Assembly: GCF_964656455.1 (NCBI RefSeq)
Contig: NC_135714.1
Location: 62,025,850-62,089,849, forward strand
Source of the DNA: Halichoerus grypus
Taxonomy: Eukaryota; Chordata; Mammalia; Carnivora; Phocidae
Length of the DNA: 64,000 nt
Direction: 5' to 3'
Shown: one piece after another, positions 46,519-59,092 of the stretch
How positions within the stretch are numbered: position 1 is the stretch's first letter
How the letters are laid out: each line of letters opens with the position of its first letter
Made by a program: the position numbers and the translations under genes
Notes under the pieces: generated by a model
What the model was told of the DNA's origin: nothing
The model's database searches: none
Seen by the model: only the letters and a program-made list of their open reading frames with translations

Positions 46519-49109
46519 TTTTTTTTTATTTCTGATTTGAATGGAAATGCCTCTAGTGTTTTTTGTTTTTTTTTAATTTTATTATGTTAGTCACCATACA
46601 ATACATCATTAGTTTTTGATGTAGTGATCCATGATCCATTGTTTTCGTATAACACCCAGTGCTCCATGCCCTCCTTAATACCCATCCCCCCACCCTCCTC
46701 CCCTCTAAAACCCTGTTTGTTTCTGAGTCCATAGTCTCTCATGGTTCATCTCTCCCTTCGAGTTCCCTCCCTTCATTTTTCCCTTCCTTCTCCTAATGTC
46801 CTCCATGCTATTCCTTATGTTCCACAAATAAGTGAAACCATATGATAATTGACTTTCTCTGCTTGACTTATTTCACTTAGCATAATCTCCTCCAGTCCCA
46901 TCCATGTTGATGTAAAAGTTGGGTATTCATCCTTTCTGATGGCTGAGTAATATTCCATTGTATATATGGACCACATCTTCTTTATCCATTCATCTGTTGA
47001 AGGGCATCTCGGCTCTTTCCACAGTTTGGCTATTGTGGACATTGCTGCTATGAACATTGGGGTGCATATGGCCCTTCTTTCACTACATCTGTGTCTTTGG
47101 GGTAAATACTCAGTAGTGCAATTGCTGGGTCATAGGGTAGCTCTATTTTTAATTTTTTGAGGAACCTCCACACTGTTTTCCAAAGTGACTGTACCAACTT
47201 GGATTCCCACCAACAGTGTAAGAGGGTTCCCCTTTCTCCACAACCTCTCCAACATTTGTTGTTTCTTTCCCTGTCCATTTTTGCCATTCTAACTGGTGTA
47301 AGGTAGTATCTCAGTGTGGTTTTGATTTGGATTTCCCTGATGGCTAATGATGATGAACATTTTTTCATGTGTCTGTTATCCATCTGTATGTCTTTTTCAG
47401 AGAAGTGTCTTTTCATATCTTCTGCCCATTTTTTGACTTGATTATTTGTTTTTTGGGTGTTGAGTTTGAGAAGTTCTTTATAGATCTTGGATACCAGCCC
47501 TTTATCTGTAGTGTCATTTGCAAGTATCTTCTCCCATTCTGTGGGTTGCCTCTTTGTTTTGTTGACTGTTTCCTTTGCTGTGCAGAAGCTTTTTATCTTG
47601 ATGAAGTCCCAAAAGCTCATTTTTGCTTTTGTTTCACTAGCTTTTGGAGATGTATCTTGGAAGAAGTTGCTGTGGGCGATGTCAAAGAGGTTACTGCCTA
47701 TGTTCTCCTCTAGGATTTTGATGGATTCCTATCTCACATTGAGGTCTTTCATCCACTTTGAGTTTATCTTAGTGTGTGGTGTTAGAGAATGGTCGAGTTT
47801 TATTCTTCTGTATATAGCTATCTAATTTTCCCAGCACCATTTATTGAAGAGACTGTCTTTTTTCCATTGCCTGTTTTTTCCTGCTTTGTCAAAGATTATT
47901 TGACCATAGAGTTGAGGGTCCATATCTGGGTTCTCTATTCTGTTCCATTGGTCTATATGTCTGTTTTTGTGCCAGTATCATGCTGTCTTGGTGATCACAG
48001 CTTTGTAATATAGCTTGAAATTGGGCAACGTGATGCCCCCAGCTTTGTTTTTCTTTTTCAACATTTCCTTGGCGATTCGGGGTCTTTTCTGATTCCATAC
48101 AAATTTTAGGATTGTTTGTTCCAGGACTTTGAAAAATGTCATTGGAATTTTGATCGGGATGGCATTGAAGGTATAGATCGCTCTGGGTAGCATAGACATT
48201 TTAACAATGTTTATTCTTCCGATCCATGAGCATGGAATGTTTTTCCATCTTTTTGTGTCTTCTTCAATTTCTTTCATGAGTGTTTTGTAGTTCCTAGAGT
48301 ATAGATCCTTTACCTCTTTGGTTAGGTTTATTCCGAGGTATCTTATGGTTTTTGGTGCTATTGTAAATGGAATCGTTCCTCTAATTTCTCTTTCTACAGT
48401 TACGTTGTTAGTGTATAAGAAAGCAACTGATTTCTGTGCATTGATTTTGTATCCTGCTACATTACTGAATTGCTGTATGAGTTCTAGTAATTTGGGGGTG
48501 GAGTCTTTTGGGTTTTCCACATAAAGTATCATGTCGTCTGTGAAAAGAGAGAGTTAATTTTTTAACTTCTTCTGTGCCAGTTTGAATACCTTTTATTTCT
48601 TTTTGTTGTCTGATTGCTGTTGCTAGGACTTCTAGTACTATGTTGAACAATAGTGGCGAGAGTGGGCATCCTTGACATGTTCCTGATCTTAAGGGAAAGG
48701 CTCTCAGCTTTTCCCCATTGAGGATGATACTCACTGTGGGTTTTTCATAGATGGATTTTATGAACTTGAGGAATGTTCCCTTTACCCTATACTCTGAACA
48801 GAGTTTTAATCAGGAAAGGATGCTGTATTTTATCAAATGCTTTTTCTGCATCAATTGAGAGGACCCTATGGTTCTTCTCCCTCCTCTTATTAATGTGTTC
48901 CATCACATTGATTGATTTGCGAATGTTGAACCACCCTTGCATCCGGGGATAAATCCCACTTGGTCGTGGTGGATGATCCTTTTAATGTATTGTTGGATCC
49001 TATTAGCTAGGATTTTGTTGAGGATTTTGGAATCCATATTCATCAGGGATATCGGTCTGAAATTCTCCTTTTTGATGGGGTCTTTGCCTGGTTTGGGGAC
49101 TAAGGTAAT
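46519..49109 (-). mobile_element. Carnivore L1, antisense, 5'-truncated
   Basis: TSD AACAGCTAACATTAT, 15 bp without mismatch (46504-46518, 49110-49124). On the minus strand it starts inside the ORF2 RT domain and runs to the 3'UTR, followed by a first A tract, 33 extra bases and a second A tract. It sits in an older sense L1 at the matching ORF2 position. The copy is better preserved than the other L1s here but is truncated and frameshifted. Confidence 0.93.
47048..49109 (-). pseudogene. L1 ORF2 remnant (RT and C-terminal parts), broken
   Basis: Four adjoining open pieces on the minus strand (about 49121-48903, 48734-48462, 48532-47978 and 47620-47048) together cover the L1 ORF2 RT and C-terminal region. 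Visible pieces include [40 protein letters not shown] and the Cys-rich end [20 protein letters not shown]. The catalytic FADD box is destroyed by a small frameshifting insertion near 48547, and the endonuclease domain is absent. Confidence 0.9.
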
Positions 49110-51860
49110 AACAGCTAACATTATACTTAGAGGTAAAGACTGAATACTTTCCTTCTAAGACCAGGAACAAGTTAAGGATATCCACTTTCACCACTTCTGT
49201 TCAGCATTGATCTAGGGATTCTAGGCAGTACAATCAGGCAAAAAAAAAAGGCATCCTGATTAGAAAGGAAAAAGTAAGATAGTTATTATTCACAGATGAT
49301 ATAACTAGCTACTAAAACAAAGAAGTAAGTTAAGGTTGCAGGATACAAATATACAAAAATCAGTTTTGCTTCTATATAACAGCAACAATTAGAAATTAAA
49401 TTTTTTAAAAAATTAAAATTTAAAAATAATAATTTATAGTAATATAAAAATAAGAAATACTTAGAGATAAATCTGACAAAAGATGTGAAAGATCCACTCA
49501 CTGAAAATTTCAAGACACAGTTGAGGGAAATTAAAGAAGATCTAATAATTGATGAGGTGTACCATAATCATGGATCAGTAAATCCAGTATTGTTAAGATG
49601 TCAGTTGTCCCCAGAGTAATGTATAGATTTAGCACATTTTTGATCAAAATCCTATTTAGCCTTTTTTTTTTTTTTTGTAGAAACTGGCAAGCTGATTCTA
49701 AAATTCATATGGAAATACAAAGGTTCTAGAATAACTAAAACAACTTCAACAAATAGCAAAGTTAGAGGTCTACCTGATTTCAAGATTTATAAAGCTACAG
49801 TATTTAAGACACTGTGGTATTGACATCAAAAAAGACAAAATGATAATGGAATAGAATAGAGTCCCAAAAACCAAAACATATGTGGACAACTGATTTAAAA
49901 GATGTTGCAAAGTCATTTTTAATGGAGAAACATTACGTCTTTTTGAGAAATGGTACCAGAACAATTGAATATCGATATATAGTAAAATAAACTTTGACCC
50001 ATAACTTCATATCACATATAATTAGCTCAAAGTGTATCAAAGACCTAAACATAAAGCCTAAAATTATAAAATTTGTGGAAGAAAAAGTTGAGTTAGGGAG
50101 TGATTCTTTTTTTTTTTTTTAGATATGAAATGAAAAGCATAGCATACTCCACAAGAGAAAATGATAAATTGCACTGTATAAAAATTAAAAGCATTTGCTC
50201 TTTAAAAGACATTGTTAAGTCACAGACTGGGATGAAATATTTACAAATCATATAACTGATAAATCCATAATACATAAAGAGCTCTTAAAGCTCAGTAATA
50301 AAAAAACCCAGTTTTAAAAATCAGCAAAAGATTTGAACATACCTCACCAAGGTGTGACAAACACATGGCAAACAGAGGACAAATACTTTGAAAGATGCTC
50401 AACATTATTAGTTGTTACAGAAATACAAATTAAAACCACAGTGAGATATCACTACACATCTATTGGAATGATTAAAATTAAAAAAGACTGATCATAGCAA
50501 GTATTGGTAAGGATGTGGAGAGATTGGAACATTTACACTACTCTGGCAGTGTAAAATGATACAACCTCTTTGGCAAACAATTTGGCAGTTTAAGAAATTT
50601 AACATCCAGGAGTGCCTGGGTGGCTCAGTCAGTTGGGTGGCCAACTCTTGATTTTGGTTGAGGTCATAATCTCAGGGTTCTGGGATTGAGCCCCACATTG
50701 GGCTCCACACTCAGCGGGGAGTCTGCTTCAGGATTCTCTCTCTCTGCCCCTCCTCCCACTTGCTTGCTCACTCTCTGTCTCTAAAATAAATAGATACATC
50801 TTTAGAAAAAGAAAGCAATTTAACATCCACCTGCTAGATGATCCAGTATTCCACTTTTAGATATTTATCCAGGAGAAGTGAAGACATACGTCCATACAAA
50901 GACTTATGAACAAATGCTTAGAACAGATTTATTTGTAATAGCTAAAAACTGGAAACATTCCACATGTCCATTGACAGGTGAATGTATAAACAATCTTTGT
51001 TATATCTGTGTAATAGAATATTTTTTAGTAATAAAAAAATAATTGATACATGCTTTAACATGGATGAATTTAAAAATGATTATACTGAGTGAAAGTCAGA
51101 GGAGTACATACTGTATGATTCTATTTATATAAATTCTGGCAAATACAAACTTATATAGTATCATTAATGTATAGTGAAAGAAAGCAGACTGGTCATTGCT
51201 TTGGGCATAAGTGGATGGGGAGGGGTGGGAAGGAGGGATTACAAAGGAGCACATGGAATTTTGGGGGTGATTGACATGTTTGTTATTTTGACTGATGAGG
51301 TTTTCACGAGTATATGCATATGTCAAAACTTAATAAATTGACACTTTAGGAATGTGCAACATATCCTGTGGAATACCATTCAACAATGAGTACTATGGAT
51401 GCCTGCTCTGATGTGGATGATTCACAAAAGCATTATGCTCAGTGAAAAATCAGACATAGAAACCACATATATGTGATATCATTTATATGAAAAGGCAAAA
51501 CTATAAATAAGAGAAAAACTAGATGAGTGGCTGCCTTGGGCAGGGGTGGGAGCAGTAAGTGTAGGCATTAACAGTAAATGCATGAGGGATCATATTGGGG
51601 TGATGAAGATGTTTTAAAACTGATTTATGGTGATGGTTTCACAATATGATAAGCTTACTAAAAAATCAAGAAACATAAATTAGAAAATGGTAAATAATAT
51701 GATATGCAAAATATACCTTAATCAAGTTAAAAATGTTCAGTGTGTCAAGTATACCCCAATATGGTTATTTAAAAAGGAATAAAAATGTATTTACAGTTGT
51801 ATCTAATGTAAGTATTACATGAATTTTATTTATAATTATCAGAGATAACAAAAAAAGATT
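49110..51860 (+). mobile_element. Old L1, sense, part after the younger L1
   Basis: ORF2 continues (CTTTCACCACTTCTGTTCAGC, CTGATTCTAAAATTCATATGGAAATACAAAGG, AGATATCACTACACATC) into the 3'UTR (GGAATACCATTCAACAATGAG, GCCTTGGGCAGGGGTGGGAGC). One sense SINE is nested at 50609. The 3' end near 51360-51770 repeats 3'UTR-like phrases, so two L1 tails may be joined. Confidence 0.75.
50609..50816 (+). mobile_element. SINEC copy, sense, inside L1
   Basis: TSD AATTTAACATCCA at 50596-50608 and 50817-50829. Older-type body (GGTGGCCAACTCTTGATTTTGG). Confidence 0.94.
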
Positions 51861-51915
51861 TTAAAGCAAAGTAATATATCTTCCTCAAAAGTTTGAGATT
51901 TCTGTGAGTGATGTT

Positions 51916-52110
51916 CTTCTTTTTTTTTAAAGATTTATTTATTTGAGAGAGAGAACACAAGCAGGGGGGTGCAGAGGGAAAGAGAATCCCCAAGCAGACT
52001 CCCCACTAAGCGTGGAGCCCCACATGGGGCTTGATCCCAGGACCCTGAGATCATGACCTGAGCCGAAACCAAGAGTTGTTCGCCCAACCGATTGAGCAGC
52101 CCAGGCGCCC
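51916..52110 (-). mobile_element. SINEC copy, antisense
   Basis: TSD TGAGTGATGTT at 51905-51915 and 52111-52121. Confidence 0.93.
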
Positions 52111-52209
52111 TGAGTGATGTTATTCTTACTATACAGTTGGAAATATTTCAGGTTTTTCAGGCTACATATAATCTCTGTAGCAAATTCTTTGTTTTATTTT
52201 TTACAACTC

Positions 52210-52550
52210 TTTAAAGTTGTAAAGAGTATTCTTAGCTCACGGGCTGTACAAAAACTGTCAGCAATTGGATTTGGCCCATGAACTATAGTTTTTTGACCCC
52301 TGATCTAGATACCTTCCTTCCTTCTATATACCAAACTGAGAACCCCTAATAGGTATGTGATACTATCAGTGCTCCTTCATCTGCATACTCCTTCTAAATC
52401 CAGTCCTCATATCACACAGGTGGCAAAAACAAATGAACAAAAAACCCAACATCTTCAATATTTCCAACTGTATAGTTTCTTTTAGTTTTTAAACTATACT
52501 GTATATAGTTTTCTCTTTAGAGAAAAGGTTTGCTGACCCCTGATCTAAAA
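52210..52550. mobile_element. hAT-type DNA element, split or doubled
   Basis: CTCACGGGCTGTACAAAAAC and TAGTTTTTTGACCCCTGATCTAG (to 52307), then after 190 bp AGAGAAAAGGTTTGCTGACCCCTGATCT (52515-52543). Both ends carry the GACCCCTG terminus of the family seen at 16904. The piece between 52308 and 52490 looks unrelated. Confidence 0.55.
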
Positions 52551-52845
52551 AGATGTTTTTTGGAAGAGTGAAATGTATTAATTTTGTGTTTCTATTTGCC
52601 TGTAGAAGAGAGACTATCGTACTTCAGTTAAATTGTTTTGGTATCCCTTGTTACGATTCTCAAAGGGTCTGTACTCCCACATGGCTTCAAGATCCAGTTC
52701 TAGTATTGATGTAATGTAAGATTGATCTTGATTAGTTTAATCTGGCTTTCCTTCTGTATCAAAGTGATGAGTACAATCAGTTGAATGATCTTTCTTAGTT
52801 ATCTGACTTGAAGATTAGTGTCTTGGGTATTAGAACTCCACCACT

Positions 52846-53004
52846 GGGGCGCCTGGGTGGCTCAGTCGTTAAGTGTCTGCCTTCGGCTCAGGTCATGGTC
52901 CCAGGGAAGCCTGCTTCTCCCTCTCCCACTCCCCCTGCTTGTGTTCCCTCTCTCGCTATGTCTCCCTCTGTCAAATAAATAAAATCTTAAAAAAAAAAAC
53001 AAAA
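52846..53004 (+). mobile_element. SINEC copy, sense, internally shortened
   Basis: TSD AACTCCACCACT / AACTCAACCACT (52834-52845, 53005-53016). About 40 bp between CCCAGGG and AAGCCTGCTTCTCC, present in other copies, are missing. Confidence 0.94.
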
Positions 53005-53886
53005 AACTCAACCACTAATGCCCTTGTATATCAAACCTGTACAAATGCTCTTATAGCCAACCAGTATCTAACATTTGTCAGCAGTGTTACTTATAGGTAA
53101 ATTAGTTTTGTTGCTAATCTTTCCTACCATTTGTGTCTATAATTTACATATTCATGAGACTGGCTATGACTGCATGCTGTCAGATCAAATGCTCATATCA
53201 GTGAAAATGCCTTTTTTTTTTTGAGAGAAAAAATATTTTTCTATGTTTATTTCTTTCATTTGTGGCTAAATATTCTTTATTTTTTTTTTCAAGTTTTTAT
53301 TTATGAAAATGCCATTTAAGTGATATGTTGAACATCATGCAAACACAACAGATTATCATGGGAATATTTTATTTTTCAGTCAACAGACTGTCAAGTAGTC
53401 ACCATTTATTTTTTCTCAGCATGAAGAATATGTTGGTTGGGATAAAAGTAAATTGCTAAGTGACCAGATTTAAGGGCAAGATTTTAAAGCATAAAACTAA
53501 AAATAAAGATTCAAAGGGGAAAAAAACACATTTAACTGGACCCTAACTTACTTTAAAATTATGGTTCTTTCCATGAAAAAGAGATGAAACTAAGGTAGAT
53601 CCTCTAAAAATTTTGAGACATTAATTATGTACCTGGCTAGCCTGGCTAGTATATATATTCTAAATAGCAGTTCAATTTCAGATAGTAATTTGATAATTTT
53701 AAAAGGATTTATCTGAGTTTATAATATAGAAAACAATATATAATGTCCACATAACTCTGTTGACACTTTTAAATTTTCAAATTAATATATGCACTTGGTT
53801 AAATTCAAGCAGTTTACAAAAAGGACACACTAAAGTCCCTCTCCCTGCAATGTTTTCTCCTAGAACTTTTATTAATAGTTTTTTGT

Positions 53887-54213
53887 TTGGATGCCTGGCT
53901 GACTCAGTCAGAAGAGCACCTGATTCTTGATCCCAGGGTCATAAGTTCAAGCCCCATGTTGGGTGTAGAGATTACTAAAAATAAATACACTTTTTAAAAT
54001 GGATTTTTTAAAATTAATTTATTATTTTAGAGAGCATGAGCATGGGGAGGGGCAGAGGGAGAGGGAGAGATAATCTCTAGTAGACTCCTTACTGAGTGTG
54101 GAGGCCAACATGGGGCTCCATCTCAGTGAGATCATGACCTGAGCTGGAATCAAGAGCTGGAAGCCCAACTGACTGAGCCACCCAGGCGACCCTAAAATAA
54201 ATACACTAAAAAA
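53887..54213 (+). mobile_element. Short tRNA-like SINE, sense, interrupted by another SINE
   Basis: GGATGCCTGGCTGACTCAG and AAGTTCAAGCCCCATGTTGGG. Outer TSD AATAGTTTTTTGT at 53874-53886 and 54214-54226. The tail received the SINE at 53992-54193. Confidence 0.92.
53992..54193 (-). mobile_element. SINEC copy, antisense, nested in a SINE tail
   Basis: TSD AAAATAAATACACT, 14 bp, at 53978-53991 and 54194-54207. Confidence 0.94.
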
Positions 54214-54715
54214 AATAGTTTTTTGTCCTAGAAATGTTAAGGCGTAATAAACACCCTTATAAAAATTCACTCACATACAGGATATGCCACACACACTGTT
54301 CCATACCTTTCTTTTTCACTTAAAATGGCATGGATGTCTTCAAAGATGCAAAGTGATCTGCTCTGTTCTTTTTAATGGTTGCATAGAGTTGTATTCCCTT
54401 GTGTACATGTACAATAATCATTTCCTGTTGATGGACATTTAGATCATGTCCAGTTTTTTTCTATTACAAATAATATTTTAATGACATTCTTACAAATACA
54501 TATTGCCAGTTTTTTCCAAGTATACCCAGAAGGCAAATTTCCAGAAATAGAATGTATATTGAAAATGTTATTGTAACCATCGCTAAATTGCTTTATAAAA
54601 TGTTCATATTAACTTATAATTCATCCAATAGTGTGTTATAGTGCCTCACATAGTCACCAGAATTAGATATTATCGAATTTAATCATTTTATCAGTTTGTT
54701 AGGTCATATATTACT

Positions 54716-54734
54716 GGTGTGTGTGTGTGTGTGT
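54716..54734. repeat. (TG)n microsatellite
   Basis: About nine TG units. Confidence 0.85.
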
Positions 54735-55623
54735 ACTTTTAATAGCTTAAAAATTCCAAGGTAAACATTACCATTGTTTTCTTCTTTAGTTACAGTCTTC
54801 TGTTCTTCTTAAGATTCTGAGTTTCCTCATCTGTTCCCCCCCATTCTTACTCCTTTTTTCTCACATTTCTAGACCTGTTCTGATTCCCCCCCACTGTCTT
54901 TTTTTTTTCTGTGTGGGCTCCTGTGACTCCCTTTACTGTGGACCCTGTCTGACTCACCTCTACCATGACTTGCTCTGTTTACTAGTGCCTACTAAATGAA
55001 ACTGACAAGAGCTATGGTCATTGAAGGTGCTTGTAAAATTGAAGTGTTTACAAACACTGAGATTGCCTGGCATCTGCTAATTACTAAAAATAAGGCCTTT
55101 TCTGCCTAGTGTTTGGGACTGATTTTTCTGACCCATAATGTATTAGAGATTTTCACTGCATCCTATATTAAAAATATCTTCATTTATTGATTTTTCTTAA
55201 GCTTTATTCTTTGAATAGGAAAAATTATTAGTTCATTTATAACCTAACCAAAAAAAAGAAAAAAAACAAAAAACAAACTAATTTAATGTGTTTTATTTAA
55301 TAAATATTAAGTACTGACTCTTTGCCATAGTGTGATACAAAAAAGACCTTTTTTCTTAAGAAAGACACATCTAATAGTGAGATAAATATGGAAATAAACT
55401 ACAGTAAAGTGTGGTAAGTGTAATAATAGGGATACATATAAAATATGAAGAAGTTGCACAAAAGAAGCAGGAATTGATGTAATCATGGCATGGAGTAGAT
55501 CAAGGGTGGCTTCTGTGAGGAGTCTGAAAATATATACCAGGTAAATTAAGGGTCATTATTCATATTTTAAAATAATACACAAAATGATGAGTGGACTCCT
55601 ACACATCTATATTGGTTTAGCTG

Positions 55624-55824
55624 GTTTTTGTTTTGTTTTGTTTTGTTTTAAAGATTTTACTTATTTGACAGAGAGCGAGAGAGCACAAGCAGGGGGAACA
55701 GTAGAGGGAGAGGGAGAAGCAGGCTCCCTGCAGGGAGGCCGATGCGGGGCTCTATCCCAGGACCCTGAAATCATGACCTGAGTTGAAGTCAGACGCTTAA
55801 CCATCTGAGCCACCCAGGCGCCCC
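55624..55824 (-). mobile_element. SINEC copy, antisense
   Basis: TSD TGGTTTAGCTG at 55613-55623 and 55825-55835. A (TTTTG)n run replaces the plain T tract. Confidence 0.94.
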
Positions 55825-55849
55825 TGGTTTAGCTGTTTTAAAGGGACCA

Positions 55850-56215
55850 AATAACAGTGACTTAACCACAGTAGAAAGTTATTTTTCTCCCAAGTTTGAG
55901 TTGGTGGGCAGTTTGGGGCTGTTCTGCTCCAGAGTCATCCAGGGGTCAAGGTTCTTCCCCCCCAACCCTTTTTTTTTTTTCCATCTCCTAGGGTCTTTTA
56001 TTCTGTGTGGTTGAATCTTGCTGATACCATGTCTGATTTGTAGCCTGTGTGAAGGAGGCAAGAAGGAGGTGGAGAGCAAGCAGCTTTCTTTCAAGCATGT
56101 GAACCATTGACCTCATCATTTCTGCCCCCATACCATGGTTCAGAGCTTACGCACATGGCTTAGCTGAAAATCTGTGCTAGCTGAGTGGCCATGTGCCCAG
56201 AAAAACTTTATTTAA
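55850..56215. repeat. Old interspersed repeat, family unassigned
   Basis: AACAGTGACTTAACCACAGTAGAAAGTTATTTTTCTC, TGCTCCAGAGTCATCCAGGGG and GAGTGGCCATGTGCCCAGAAAAAC are familiar from an old mammalian repeat, but I cannot name it. Confidence 0.45.
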
Positions 56216-56319
56216 AAGAAGACTGGCTGGATTTGAGAGACAATTAAGGCTTTGGCACAGCTGAGGAGGAGCCAAGAAACCTAAAAGAATAAGAAAATAA
56301 AAGGAATTTTTGTTCAATT

Positions 56320-56405
56320 TGTTTATTGCTGTATCCCCAATTCTTAGAATAGTACCTGACAGATAGTAGGTGCTCAGTAAGTAATTGTTGAATGAATGAA
56401 TATAC
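56320..56405 (+). repeat. L2 3' end
   Basis: AATAGTACCTGACAGATAGTAGGTGCTCAGTAAG then TTGTTGAATGAATGAATA. Confidence 0.75.
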
Positions 56406-56409
56406 AAAT

Positions 56410-58090
56410 ATATGAATAACAAAAGCTACTGCCAATTGAAGATCAATTAGAAATAAAGACATTTTAAATGTATATATAGTGAATCAATGTCTTGTTTTAT
56501 AAAAATTTGATTTATACCCAACTTTTCAAACAGTCCTAATGGAGTAATATTAAAAGTGAAAATTTTAATTCCTGGAATTTCTCAGAATGAGAGAATTATA
56601 GAAATGCTTAGCGAGGTATATATTTTGACATTACACAAGAAAATTAAACTGTGTCCAGATATTATAGCATAAACCTGCCAGAATAAAGACTTCGAAGTAA
56701 TTTTCAAAGGGTGCCTATTAGTATTTTATACCACAAATACATTTTATGTTAGCTGTGAGGCTTTCAAAACATGCCTTGTTTTTTTCTCTTTGATAGATTT
56801 CTTGTGTGATTTAAGATACTTAGCCTCCAGCCTACTTTTTCTCAGACTTCTAAGTGTAATTATAGGACAGCTGCATTGTTGATTGGCTTTCTTATTTCCC
56901 TTTATTTCTTATTTTCCTTTATTATAAGGTAAAAGTTCTAATTTTCAATTAATATGGGATTTCCCATTTTACAGAGGCACACATAATACTTTTATATTTG
57001 TCAAATACTAAAATGTTCTTTGTCTCCTTTCACTTTTGTTAATGTTGACTGCCTCACATATTTCCAAAACAGGTGTGGTAATGTTGTAGTTGCTGAGAAT
57101 GGTGGAGATTAAGGGACAGAACTTTTCATTAGGAAAAAACTACTAGAGCTGTAAAATATGGCACATTAAGACTTGTAGTAGGAAACATTTATCCGGAACA
57201 GAGGACATGCACTGTAGTTTAAAAGAAAATTTGCAGTGTGCTTACTTGGTGTATTTAGCCTATCATAGTATTTAATACCATAATAAATTATATGACTCTC
57301 ATGGCCTGTTATATATACTCCTAAAAGAGCCTATAAAATCAGCCCCATGTTTCTGTAGATATGTTTTCAACTAGCAACTAAGCTTTTTTTTTTTTAACCT
57401 GGCCCCCTCAACTGAGCTAACTTTTATGTCTGAATCCAGCTTTTATTAGAATCTCATATATGTAGAAGTACTCATTGTAGTTTCCATGGGTTTTAGGCTT
57501 TGATTTTAAAATTGAAAAGTCTTTTGTGGTTAACAAAGTTGGATAAAGTTTGAGGATAAAGACATAGGTTTGCATTGTAATGCACACTGGACCTTTTAAA
57601 GGGTGCAATGTACTATGAATCTACTTAGTTTCAGATAGTTTTTTTTTGTAGTCTTGTTTCCTTTATTAAGTGTTTTGCTGTCAGCACAGCAACTTGTCAG
57701 AATTTTCCACACTTTATAAAAAGTGTTTGGTTTTTGAAAGAATGGTTAGTGAAGACCTGCTGTATTTCCAGTCAACTTTTTGTTTTAATTTTTCATTTCG
57801 AAGGAATTCTTTTCAAGTATACACGTAAATAAAGTGAGGATTTTTTAAATGACTTTTCATTATAATATTTTCTAAAAAACCATAAAATCAGGAATCTTGA
57901 TGTTTTATCTTAATTTTATCTTAGAACAATGGGGGTCCAGGGTTCATAGCACTTTAGAAAAGAAAATCTGAAGGGCAAATAAACAATATTCATTATGTTT
58001 CTGGTAAGAAAGTAAAGAAATTAAATACCACACATTTTCTTGCTTTATAATTTTTTACCTCTAGTTAAGCTCCTTTTTGTAAATGTCCTC
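56410..58090. other. Intronic stretch without recognisable element
   Basis: AT-rich and unique-looking. No splice-bounded frame resembling the missing MRPL1 C-terminus was seen. Confidence 0.5.
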
Positions 58091-58094
58091 AATG

Positions 58095-58430
58095 TCTGCA
58101 TATTTTTCTTCAGTTTTTTATTTTGAAAATTTTTAAATGAGTGGAAAAGTTGAAAGACTAGTCCAGTGAACACCTATATACTATATTCTCATCATATAGA
58201 TTCACTAATTTTCCACATTTGCTTAGAAAACCTAGTAAAAGTAGTTTGCTTAGAGAAAGTAATAAATATCTTTTTTTATTTTCTAAAACACAGAAAATTA
58301 AGTTGCAGACTTCATACCATTTCACCCTTACATATTTTCTCACACAGAGCCTAAGTATAGAACATTCTCCTATATATGCTTTTCAAAGTAGTTTTATTTT
58401 TTAGTATGGCTTTTAGAATTTGTTTATTGG
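58095..58430 (-). mobile_element. Old L1-type 3' fragment, antisense
   Basis: AGTCCAGTGAACACCTATATAC, ATTCACTAATTTTCCACATTTGCTT. Confidence 0.55.
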
Positions 58431-58557
58431 TACCTTTTCCTGTTTATAATTTGTTTATGTGCTCTTTTTCTTTATCCTGTTACCCTGAGATTTTTGCTGT
58501 TGTTGGTTTTCTCATTTTCTAAGTTTTATATCAGATTTGTAAGTTTTCTTTTTGTTT

Positions 58558-58825
58558 GTTTCAGGTTTTTATTTAAATTCTCGTTAGTTAACATATAGGG
58601 TTGTATTGGTTTCAGGAGTAGAATTTAGTTATTTATCACTTACATATAACACCCAGTGCTCATCCCAACAAGTGCCCTCCTTAGTACCCATCACTTGTTT
58701 AGCCCTTCCCCCCACCCCCCACCTCCAGCAGCCCTCAGTTTGTTCTCTACTATAAGAGTGTCTTATGGTTTGCCTCCCTCTCTCTTTTTTCCCCCTTGCC
58801 CTTTGTTTCTTAAATTCCAAAGAGT
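58558..58825 (-). mobile_element. Carnivore L1 3'UTR, antisense, 5'-truncated
   Basis: TTAAATTCTCGTTAGTTAACATATAG, AACACCCAGTGCTCATCCCAACAAGTGCCCTCC and CAGCCCTCAGTTTGTTCTC. Confidence 0.8.
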
Positions 58826-58889
58826 TTAAATCTGTGATTTTGCCTGTGATTATATGTCTTGATATTTAGCTTTCTTGTCATTATTTTTT

Positions 58890-59076
58890 TTTTTTTTATT
58901 TTTTATTTTTTTGAGAGAGAGAGAGAGAATGAGACAGAGAGCACAAGAGGGGGGAGGGTCAGAGGGAGAAGCAGGCTCCCCGCCGGAGCAGGGAGCCCGA
59001 TGCGGGACTCGATCCTGGGACTCCAGGATCATGACCCAAGCCAAAGGCAGTCGCTTAACCAACTGAGCCACCCAGG
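58890..59076 (-). mobile_element. SINEC copy, antisense, head short by about seven bases
   Basis: TSD CTTGTCATTATTTTTT, 16 bp, at 58874-58889 and 59077-59092. It stops at GAGCCACCCAGG, so the first bases of the SINE are missing although the TSD is intact: a slightly incomplete reverse transcription. Confidence 0.95.
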
Positions 59077-59092
59077 CTTGTCATTATTTTTT

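Larger units (their letters stand above)
53740..54770 (-). mobile_element. Old L1 3' region, antisense, with nested SINEs
   Basis: CCATACCTTTCTTTTTCACTT, TTTTTAATGGTTGCATAGAG and GATGGACATTTAGATCATGTCC are decayed antisense L1 phrases around the SINE cluster at 53887-54213. Confidence 0.6.

Noticed and set aside
46519..49109. Active L1
   Set aside because: 5'-truncated without endonuclease and 5'UTR; the catalytic box is frameshifted.
53448..53475. MRPL1 exon 8, because of AAGTGACCAGATT
   Set aside because: The frame around this phrase has immediate stops and no acceptor/donor pair, so the likeness to the human SSDQI codons is chance.
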